Source: Streptomyces sp.
GTDB taxonomy: Bacteria; Actinomycetota; Actinomycetes; Streptomycetales; Streptomycetaceae
Assembly (NCBI GenBank): GCA_003519485.1
Contig: DOWQ01000326.1
Location: 5,317-12,429 of the forward strand
DNA: 7,113 bases
Direction: 5' to 3'
The position numbers and the translations under genes are program-made. The notes beneath the pieces are model-generated. The model made no database searches, was not told the DNA's origin, and worked only from the letters and a program-made list of their open reading frames with translations. Positions 1 through 5,438 of the stretch are shown piece by piece (within the stretch, counting starts at the first letter, position 1; every line of letters starts with the position of its first letter).

Positions 1-1146
1 AAGCCGAAGCCGGACAGCGACAAGCCCGGCCCGGGAAGGCCCAAATCCGACAAAGAGAAAGACGAGCGGAAGGAGGATGAAGAAGAGAAATCCAAGGAAG
101 ATCGACTTCGTAAAATCGTGGCACGCATTCGCCCTCGCCTCGAGAAAAGACTCAGGGAAGGAATTCCATCGGCGTCCCACACGGCACTCCTTGGAGAATT
201 CCGAAGGTGGTACCGACTCACAGGCCTGTTTAAACAGGGCGGAGAGAACTTCAGCGTCCGGGCCACCCTCAACCCCGAAGCAGAAGCTGCTGACGGGGTG
301 GCGGAGAACGGCACTGACAGGGACAAACCACTGAAGTTCCCGAAGACGGATTCACGCTCCCGCTTCGTCGACGGCGTGGAGCCGAAGAGCTTCAAGCACG
401 ACTTCATCAACAAGAAGTGGGCGAAAGGCGGAGAGTATCCGCCGTCAGGAGACGGCCGACTCAACATCATCGGGTTCCGTCACCTGCGCCCGACAGACGA
501 GAACGATACGGATCTCAGCGAACCACGCGGCTATTTCCAGTGGGACGCGATGCATCTCCTACCCAGGGAACTCGGCGGGCCGGCCGCCGGAAGCAATTAC
601 GTACCGGCCTACAACCACATCAACAAGGGATTTTACAACTCGTTCGAAAATCGAGCGGCCAATACTTTCGGGTCCATCTCCAAAGGGGAAAAACCCGGGT
701 ACTACGAGATCGTGCTGTCTCTCCACGAAGGAAGCGCCGACCAGTACCCGGACAAGGTGTACCCCAAGGGGTTCCCGAAGACGCTTCAGGCCAAGTGGGC
801 AACATACGAGCACAAGGGTGAAGGCACAGGTGAGGACCCAAGGGAATGGGAAGCGGAAGATGAAGTCGCATCTCCGGTGATCAGCAACTTCCCGGAACCT
901 CCGACGAGCAGACGACCACTTGTCGATCTCAATAACGAGAAGGACGCGGTCAGCATACGGGCCGCATTCGCCGGGACCAACGATGAGCTTCTGCTGGCCG
1001 TATTCAAGCTGCGCCCCTTCAACAGCGTCCAAGAGATGCAGGAGAAACTGAAGGATTATATCGCCAAAAAAACCGGCAAGTCACTGGAGACCAAATATGT
1101 GAATCGCATGAAGAACAATCATAACCGCATCTTCAAGTTGGACTGA
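1..1146 (+). CDS. C-terminal part of a CIS-associated polymorphic toxin with a DNA/RNA non-specific endonuclease domain (5' end outside window)
   Basis: The frame is open from base 1, so this is the 3' part (381 codons) of a longer gene; the GTG at 118 lacks a ribosome site and is internal. Residues 1-39 are a linker rich in Lys, Glu, Asp and Pro. Residues about 40-100 look helical then beta, with an FRRWYRLTGL stretch (67-76) and an NP pair (91-92), as I recall from pre-toxin regions of DUF4157/eCIS-core toxins. Residues about 105-290 hold a His-Me finger nuclease: DAMH (182-185), LGG, SNYVP (198-202), N208 and E216. From N199 to E216 the spacing equals Asn110, Asn119 and Glu127 of Serratia nuclease, with H185 as the general base. 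Residues 307-345 resemble a degenerate helix-hairpin-helix. The likely role is cleavage of nucleic acid after release or delivery by the CIS encoded downstream. The nuclease fold is fairly sure; an N-terminal DUF4157 domain is inferred from context only. GC is low, especially near the 3' end. Confidence 0.8.
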   Translation, partial: KPKPDSDKPGPGRPKSDKEKDERKEDEEEKSKEDRLRKIVARIRPRLEKRLREGIPSASHTALLGEFRRWYRLTGLFKQGGENFSVRATLNPEAEAADGVAENGTDRDKPLKFPKTDSRSRFVDGVEPKSFKHDFINKKWAKGGEYPPSGDGRLNIIGFRHLRPTDENDTDLSEPRGYFQWDAMHLLPRELGGPAAGSNYVPAYNHINKGFYNSFENRAANTFGSISKGEKPGYYEIVLSLHEGSADQYPDKVYPKGFPKTLQAKWATYEHKGEGTGEDPREWEAEDEVASPVISNFPEPPTSRRPLVDLNNEKDAVSIRAAFAGTNDELLLAVFKLRPFNSVQEMQEKLKDYIAKKTGKSLETKYVNRMKNNHNRIFKLD

Positions 1147-1157
1147 CAGCGAATCAC

Positions 1158-1164
1158 GAAGGGG
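1158..1164 (+). promoter_or_regulatory. Ribosome binding site setting the GTG start at 1172
   Basis: GAAGGGG lies 7 bases before the GTG at 1172, within the 25-base gap after the nuclease stop codon. It supports GTG as the start of the acidic protein. No promoter or terminator is visible in the gap, so the two genes are probably cotranscribed. Confidence 0.7.
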
Positions 1165-1171
1165 TACACCA

Positions 1172-1876
1172 GTGCAACAGCTCAATCAGTTGGAAGCCCG
1201 TCATACATCATCGCTGGCGGACCTGCGCTCCAGTGAACACGCGAATTTGCTGGATGAAAGGCTGGGTGATATCGGCCCCCGGTTCGGCGACATCGAACCA
1301 CTCACCATGTTCCACGAAGAATGGAGCGAACTCCGCCTGGATCCGGAAATGCACAGCGATTCACTCAGGTTCGAAGTCGCGGCGCACTGGGAATCGACCC
1401 CACCGCTTCCGCGCTTTTCTGGAGAGTACAGAATTCCCGCCCCTATGGAGATCGTGAGCCAAGGAACCGATCCCTCGGCTTCCATGCTCAACGACGACTT
1501 CCACAGAGAGTTCGTGTCCGAATTGCGATACTTCGATAATTCCTATGCTTCAGGCAGAGGATTCATGTCGTATCTGCGCATGGTTCCCAACTCTTCCCCT
1601 CTGCAAGTTTGGTTTTCCGCTCTGGTCGGTACAAATTTTCCGCCTTACCCCCCGGGATACGTCAGGCTGGACCTGACGTACAACGAGTATTTGAGTGCGT
1701 TGCTGCTGACGAAGGGCCTGTACGGCTGGCAGTACCTGTACGCGGACGTCTCTTTTGGCGACCCTGCTCTTGAGCACCTCACGGAATGCCTGCGCAACGG
1801 GCTGGACGCACTTCCCGACATGTTCCCCGGCTGGGACTACACGTCTCTGAGCCAACGCCTGGAGGCCCGGCTGTGA
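1172..1876 (+). CDS. Acidic protein of unknown family; candidate immunity protein for the upstream nuclease
   Basis: This 234-residue protein has no signal peptide or membrane segment and should be cytosolic. I do not recognise the family with certainty. It is strongly acidic: by hand count about 34 Asp/Glu against 17 Lys/Arg, a trait often seen in inhibitors of nucleases. The C-terminal third carries a stretch around LDLTYNEYLSALL and then GLYGWQYLY (about 165-190) that faintly recalls the helical C-terminal part of some SMI1/KNR4 (SUKH)-like proteins, but the N-terminal half does not show that family's usual pattern. The GTG start has a good ribosome site. It sits 25 bases after the nuclease gene and shares its low GC, so the two probably moved together. 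Its stop overlaps the next start as GTGA. Immunity is an inference from position, composition and charge; an effector chaperone or a second effector is possible. Confidence 0.65.
   Translation: MQQLNQLEARHTSSLADLRSSEHANLLDERLGDIGPRFGDIEPLTMFHEEWSELRLDPEMHSDSLRFEVAAHWESTPPLPRFSGEYRIPAPMEIVSQGTDPSASMLNDDFHREFVSELRYFDNSYASGRGFMSYLRMVPNSSPLQVWFSALVGTNFPPYPPGYVRLDLTYNEYLSALLLTKGLYGWQYLYADVSFGDPALEHLTECLRNGLDALPDMFPGWDYTSLSQRLEARL
1861..1865 (+). promoter_or_regulatory. Ribosome binding site inside the end of the preceding gene, setting the GTG start at 1873
   Basis: GGAGG sits 7 bases before GTG 1873 and within the last codons of the acidic protein gene. It decides between the GTG at 1873 and an upstream in-frame ATG at 1786, which has no comparable site and would add 29 residues lacking family character. 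The GTGA overlap implies translational coupling. Confidence 0.75.
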
Positions 1877-2553
1877 CCCGCTACGCAGACATCCCCAAGC
1901 CCATCCGCTCCGGCATCGTCATCGTCGACCCCGAGCGCGGCACCCCGCAGCGCATCATCGTGCTGCAGTTCAACCCCGACACCCTCGAGCGCTCGCTCGC
2001 GCCGCAGGCCGCCGGGGGGTCCGGTGACGCCGGTGGCGGTGGCAGCGGAGGGGACAGAAACGAGGCGTTGCGGCTCAAGGGGCCGGCCGAGGAGACCTGG
2101 AAGTTCACCGCGGAGATCGACGCGACGGATCAGTTCGAGATCGCCGCGCCGCACGGCATCCATCCGCAGCTGGCCACCCTCGAGATGCTCGTGCAGCCCA
2201 CCACCGCCAAGCTGCGCGAGGCCACCCGGCTCAGCAAGAAGGGCGTCATCGAGATCACCCCGATCGAGATGCCGCTGACCCTGTTCACCTGGGGCAGCAA
2301 GCGCGTGATGCCGGTCCGGGTGACCGAACTGTCCATCAACGAGTCGGCGTTCGACGTCAACCTCAACCCGATTCGGGCCTCGCTCAGCATCGGGCTGAAA
2401 GTCCTGACCGTCAGCGATCTGCCCGCCGGCCACCGCGGCGCCGAGCTCTACCTCGCGCACCTCGCGCAGAAGGAACGGCTGTCCGGGATCTCGCCCGCCG
2501 GGCGGCTCGGATCCCTCGGGCTGACCGGGGCCGACATCGGAATGGGGAGGTAG
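1873..2553 (+). CDS. CIS tube/baseplate adaptor protein (CIS_tube domain, Afp7/Pvc7 N-terminal type)
   Basis: The 226-residue product has the features I associate with the contractile injection system tube-type domain: an N-terminal IVIVDPE segment, then LQFNPDTLERS (about residues 34-44), a Gly-rich loop (about 48-60), then LRLKGPAEETWKFTAEIDATDQ (about 64-85, with KGP and the DATD core), and a C-terminal beta region with NLNPIRASLSIGLKVL. In Afp/PVC particles the equivalent domain is fused to LysM and links the inner tube to the spike. Here LysM is encoded by the next gene. The Gly/Ser-rich loop is longer and simpler than I would expect for a folded part and is probably a flexible insertion. 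Composition returns abruptly to high GC. Gene order strongly supports a structural role. The exact neighbour in the particle is inferred from the family. Confidence 0.8.
   Translation: MTRYADIPKPIRSGIVIVDPERGTPQRIIVLQFNPDTLERSLAPQAAGGSGDAGGGGSGGDRNEALRLKGPAEETWKFTAEIDATDQFEIAAPHGIHPQLATLEMLVQPTTAKLREATRLSKKGVIEITPIEMPLTLFTWGSKRVMPVRVTELSINESAFDVNLNPIRASLSIGLKVLTVSDLPAGHRGAELYLAHLAQKERLSGISPAGRLGSLGLTGADIGMGR
2544..2550 (+). promoter_or_regulatory. Ribosome binding site for the LysM gene
   Basis: GGGGAGG ends 9 bases before ATG 2560 and forms the last codons of the preceding gene, whose TAG follows immediately. It supports the ATG start. Confidence 0.55.
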
Positions 2554-2559
2554 GCCGCC

Positions 2560-2934
2560 ATGATCGAGCCTTACGAGAGCGCGTTCGACGCGATCCCGGG
2601 ATCGCATCCGTACCCGCGTACGAGCCGCTACCACGACGCGGAGATCGGCGTGCACCGCACGGCGGACGGCACGGAAGTCCGGTACGCCGAGCGTCGGTTG
2701 CTGCCGCCGCTCGGTGAGGCGGCCGACGACGACACCGCCATCCACACCGTCAACAGCGGGGAGCGCCCCGACCACCTCGCCCAGCGCTACTTCGGCGACC
2801 CCGCCCAGTGGTGGCGGATCGCCGACGCCAACCCCGTCCTCGACCCGCGCGAGCTGACCGCCGAGCCCGGACAGGAGATCGAGATCCCGCTGCCCGGCGG
2901 CTTCGGCGGAACGGGGGGCGGGGTCCGTGGCTGA
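2560..2934 (+). CDS. LysM-domain protein of the CIS baseplate
   Basis: The 124-residue protein has an N-terminal part of about 60 residues without a recognised domain, containing RYAERRLLPP, and a single LysM at about residues 62-113 (HTVNSGERPDHLAQRYFGD, then WWRIADANPVLDP, ending EIEIPLPG). LysM usually binds peptidoglycan. In contractile tails and eCIS a LysM occurs in gp53-like or Afp7-like proteins, where it makes structural contacts around the spike hub rather than acting on cell wall. There is no signal peptide, so an intracellular structural role fits. The C-terminus is a short Gly-rich tail. Its stop lies inside the next gene, overlapping by 8 bases. The domain call is firm; the position in the particle is inferred from gene order. 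Confidence 0.85.
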   Translation: MIEPYESAFDAIPGSHPYPRTSRYHDAEIGVHRTADGTEVRYAERRLLPPLGEAADDDTAIHTVNSGERPDHLAQRYFGDPAQWWRIADANPVLDPRELTAEPGQEIEIPLPGGFGGTGGGVRG

Positions 2935-4066
2935 GGAGCCCATCGGCGGCGGGCCGGTCCACCTCTCCCTGCGGATGGGGCCCAATCTGACCCGCCCGGT
3001 GCCCGCCGAGGTCAGTGAGGCGCTGCTGTCCGCGCAGATCACCAGCACCGCGGGTGAGCGCAGCGGCTTCCAGCTCGCGTTCGACCTGACCAAGAAGGGG
3101 GCGATCATCCAGCGACTTCTCCCGGAGGGCTACTTCGACCCGAAGACCCGGGTGATCGTCACCGCGTCCGTCAAGGGCACGCCGCTGGTGCTCCTCGACG
3201 GCCTGATCGTGCGCCAGGAGGTCGGGGCCAGCAACCAGCCCGGCCAGACCACGCTCACCGTCACCGGCGAGGACCTGACGCTGCTCATGGACCTGGAGGA
3301 GCGGGCCGACCGCTACCCCAACCTGGCCCCGTCTGAGCGCGTCCTCCGCATCCTGCAGAAGTACACGGGTTACGGCATCAGCACCGACATCAAGAGCGAG
3401 CAGATCCCGCAGCCGCCCCGCGAGCAGTTGCGCGTCGAGTACCAGACCGGCACCGACCTGAGCTACGTCAACGAGCTTGCGCGCGCCAACGGCTTCATCT
3501 TCTACCTCGAGCCGGGCCCCACCCCTGGCCGGTCCACCGCCTACTGGGGACCGCAGAAGCGGATCGGGCGCCGGCAGCACGCGCTCAACGTCAACATGGA
3601 CGTCAACTCCACCGTCGACCAGCTGACGTTCGCGTACGACGGCACCGCCCGCGAGGAGCCGCAGGCCCGGGTGCAGAACCCGCGCACCCGGGTGTCGACC
3701 CTGCTGCCCCAGCAGGACATCAGCCCGCTGCGCCCGCAGCTCGGGCAGCGGCCGAGCCCCGCGCTCAAGCGGAAGACGCTGACCGGCACCGCGAAGATGG
3801 ACAGCGAGACGGCCCGGGCCGCGGCCCTCGCCCGCGCCGCGACCTCCGCCGACGCGATCTCCGGCTCGGGCCGGCTGGACGTGAACCGGCACGGCTACAT
3901 CCTGAGCCCGCGCGAGCTGGTCGGGGTGCGCGGTGCCGGGGTGACGTACGACGGCGACTACTACGTCACGAGCGTCACCCACAACATCTGGCCCGGCAGA
4001 TACCAGCAGAACTTCACGATCTCCCGCGAGGGCCTGATCGCCATGAGCGGCACCGTACGTCCGTAA
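2927..4066 (+). CDS. gp27-like spike hub protein (phage late control D/VgrG N-terminal type)
   Basis: The 379-residue protein corresponds to the hub half of VgrG, Pvc8 or Afp8 type spikes. An N-terminal beta domain is followed by a motif GTDLSYVNELARANGFIFY (about 175-193), the typical late control D pattern in which an aromatic or Asp is followed by LA..NGF. The C-terminal YDGDYYVTSVTHNI (about 341-354) and PGRYQQNF end the second barrel. A trimer should form the platform holding the tip and docking the tube end. There is no OB-fold needle domain in this polypeptide; that is the next gene. Residues about 235-290 are Pro/Gln/Arg rich and probably a loop. The GTG start overlaps the LysM gene by 8 bases with G-rich sequence upstream. 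No ATG gives a better start, as the first is at codon 17. Confidence 0.85.
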   Translation: MAEEPIGGGPVHLSLRMGPNLTRPVPAEVSEALLSAQITSTAGERSGFQLAFDLTKKGAIIQRLLPEGYFDPKTRVIVTASVKGTPLVLLDGLIVRQEVGASNQPGQTTLTVTGEDLTLLMDLEERADRYPNLAPSERVLRILQKYTGYGISTDIKSEQIPQPPREQLRVEYQTGTDLSYVNELARANGFIFYLEPGPTPGRSTAYWGPQKRIGRRQHALNVNMDVNSTVDQLTFAYDGTAREEPQARVQNPRTRVSTLLPQQDISPLRPQLGQRPSPALKRKTLTGTAKMDSETARAAALARAATSADAISGSGRLDVNRHGYILSPRELVGVRGAGVTYDGDYYVTSVTHNIWPGRYQQNFTISREGLIAMSGTVRP

Positions 4067-4154
4067 TCGCACACCCGTAGCAAACCGAACGCCGCCCGCA
4101 AAACAACCGCCGCAGCAACCGCCCGCCGCCCAGACCGACCAGGAGTCAGCCCGC
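4067..4154 (+). other. 88-base intergenic gap with a T-free leader and ribosome site
   Basis: This is the only sizeable gap in the core operon. From 4079 to 4145 the + strand has no T at all and is mostly C and A. It ends with AGGAG at 4141-4145, 9 bases before ATG 4155. I see no terminator hairpin and no convincing promoter boxes. The tract should be poorly structured in the mRNA, which may keep the ribosome site open. It could also be a decayed coding linker between hub and needle genes. Confidence 0.5.
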
Positions 4155-4694
4155 ATGGCGCCAGTACCGAACAACCGCTTCCTCGGCAAGTTCCGGGGCC
4201 GGGTGGCGGACAACAACGATCCGCTCAGGATCGGCCGGATCACGGCCATCGTCCCGGACGTGCTCGGTGAGGACGCCTCGACGTGGGCCATGCCCTGTTT
4301 CCCCTTCACGGGCGAGCGGGCCGGCCAGTACGTGATCCCGACCGTGGGAGCCGGCGTCTGGATCGAGTTCGAGCAGGGCGACGCGAGCTACCCGATCTGG
4401 ACCGGCTGCTGGTACGGCGAGCAGGGCGAGCTGCCGGCGGACGCCCTGGCCGGTGCCCAGGTGAACGCCCATCCCGTGGTGATCGAGACGCAGGGCCATC
4501 ACAAGCTCGTGCTGTCCGACGACCCGGAGGGCGGGATTCTGCTCCAGGCGCCGGCGGCGAACGGCAACGGCCCGTACGTCCGGGTCAACAGGTCCGGGGT
4601 CCACATCAGCAACGGGCAGGGGGCCTCGATCTCCATCGCCGGTGACCGCGTCGACATCAACGAGGGCCGGCTCGTCGTGCCCACGAAGCGCTAG
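4155..4694 (+). CDS. gp5-like OB-fold spike protein (phage baseplate V type)
   Basis: The 179-residue protein has an OB-fold at about residues 7-95: FRGRVADNNDPLRIGRI at the start, WAMPCFPF, then a GAGVWIEFEQGDASYPIWTG stretch closing the barrel. This is the standard pattern of the gp5/VgrG OB domain. Residues about 105-179 are a run of short beta strands (VVIETQG, KLVLSDD, GGILLQA, YVRVNRSG, HISNGQG, SISIAGDRVDIN), consistent with a short trimeric beta-helix needle. There is no lysozyme domain, unlike T4 gp5. Together with the preceding hub protein and following tip protein it should form the spike. ATG 4155 is preceded by AGGAG and is the natural start. Confidence in the fold is high. Confidence 0.85.
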   Translation: MAPVPNNRFLGKFRGRVADNNDPLRIGRITAIVPDVLGEDASTWAMPCFPFTGERAGQYVIPTVGAGVWIEFEQGDASYPIWTGCWYGEQGELPADALAGAQVNAHPVVIETQGHHKLVLSDDPEGGILLQAPAANGNGPYVRVNRSGVHISNGQGASISIAGDRVDINEGRLVVPTKR

Positions 4695-4702
4695 CGAAGA
4701 AC

Positions 4703-4708
4703 GGGGAG
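4703..4708 (+). promoter_or_regulatory. Ribosome binding site setting a TTG start at 4714
   Basis: GGGGAG lies 5 bases before TTG 4714. The next in-frame candidate, GTG 4726, would be 17 bases away and would drop SGN from the N-terminus. Upstream in-frame starts overlap the OB-fold gene out of frame and lack family character. Confidence 0.6.
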
Positions 4709-4713
4709 AAGTC

Positions 4714-5058
4714 TTGTCCGGGAATGTGATCCACGACGGCACCCAGATCGGCTGCCCGCACGGGGGCCGGGCGGGCGCCGTCGCACCCGCGTCGGCCGCC
4801 TCGTCCGGAGTGCGGATCGACGGGCTGCCGGTGTCCACCGCCACCCATGTCCACACCGTCACCGGCTGCCGGCACACCGTCGACCGGGTGCCCGTGCCCT
4901 GCACCAGCATCCGCTGGACGCCGGCCACCGGCGGCGTCCTGGTCGACGGCGCGCCCGTCCTGCTGGACACCACGACCGGGCAGTGCTTCGGCGCCGCGCT
5001 GGTCCCACAGGGCGCGCCGGTCGTCTCCGCCGCGCCGCGGGGGGTGTTCTGCGGATGA
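4714..5058 (+). CDS. PAAR-like Cys/His-rich spike tip protein
   Basis: The 114-residue product starts at TTG. It begins with HDGTQIGCPHGG (7-18) and continues with repeated Gly/Pro beta-turn units such as VRIDGLPVS and VLVDGAPVL. Candidate metal ligands are C14, H16, H45, H47, C52, H54, C63 and C91. PAAR proteins form a small zinc-bound cone on top of the VgrG/gp5 needle and sharpen it. The position straight after the OB-fold gene matches Pvc10/Afp10-type tip proteins. It has no C-terminal toxin extension. The stop overlaps the next start as ATGA. Which residues hold the metal cannot be told from sequence alone. Confidence 0.75.
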   Translation: MSGNVIHDGTQIGCPHGGRAGAVAPASAASSGVRIDGLPVSTATHVHTVTGCRHTVDRVPVPCTSIRWTPATGGVLVDGAPVLLDTTTGQCFGAALVPQGAPVVSAAPRGVFCG

Positions 5059-5438
5059 GGACGAGGACCGTACGCCGCGACATCGCCTTCCCGTTCCGGG
5101 TCGACCGCCGCGGGCGCACCGCTCACGCGGCGTACGACGACCATGTGCGCGACCTGATCGAGCAGTTGCTGTTCACCAGCCCCGGCGAGCGCGTGATGCG
5201 CCCCGACTTCGGCTGCGGCCTGCTCGACCTGGTCTTCACGCCGAACAGCCCGGAGCTGGCCGCCGCGCTGGAGCTTTCCGTGCAGGCATCGCTGCAGCGC
5301 TGGCTGGGTGAGCTGATCGAGGTCGAGGCGCTGGACGTGGTCAGCGAGGAGAACGTGGTCCGGGTGTATCTGAGTTACGTGGTGCGCTCCAGCGGGAGCC
5401 GGCGCGACGAAGTGTTCGAGGGGAGGGGCTCCGCATGA
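5055..5438 (+). CDS. gp25-like baseplate wedge protein (GPW/gp25 family)
   Basis: The 127-residue product has the full gp25 pattern: YDDHVRDLIEQLLFTSPGERVMRPDFGCGL (about residues 32-61), in which TSPGERVMRP and FGCGL are diagnostic, then VFTPNS and an amphipathic helix ending in a WLGELIEVEALDVV strand. Length is normal for the family. In T4 and eCIS particles this protein joins the wedge to the first sheath ring and helps start contraction. ATG 5055 overlaps the preceding stop and the protein's own stop overlaps the next ATG, so translation should be coupled on both sides. Confidence 0.92.
   Translation: MRTRTVRRDIAFPFRVDRRGRTAHAAYDDHVRDLIEQLLFTSPGERVMRPDFGCGLLDLVFTPNSPELAAALELSVQASLQRWLGELIEVEALDVVSEENVVRVYLSYVVRSSGSRRDEVFEGRGSA
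5421..5428 (+). promoter_or_regulatory. Ribosome binding site for the baseplate J gene
   Basis: GGGAGGGG ends 6 bases before ATG 5435 and lies in the 3' end of the gp25 gene. It fixes the start of the following long open frame. Confidence 0.65.

Noticed and set aside
118..120. GTG as the start of the nuclease gene
   Set aside because: The frame is open back to base 1 with coding character, and there is no ribosome site before this GTG.
77..334. Small 85-residue ORF with AGGAGG just before its ATG
   Set aside because: The ribosome-like sequence is only 1 base from the ATG, and the ORF lies out of frame within the nuclease gene.
1786..1872. Upstream ATG extension of the CIS_tube gene
   Set aside because: It overlaps the acidic gene by 91 bases without a ribosome site. 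GTG 1873 has GGAGG and gives the family-like N-terminus.
1837..3108. Long minus-strand ORF of 423 residues
   Set aside because: It is opposite recognised CIS genes; its composition (Gly, Arg, Val, Asp runs) is that of an antisense shadow in GC-rich DNA.
2750..4309. Minus-strand ORF of 519 residues
   Set aside because: It is antisense to the LysM, hub and OB-fold genes and shows no domain.
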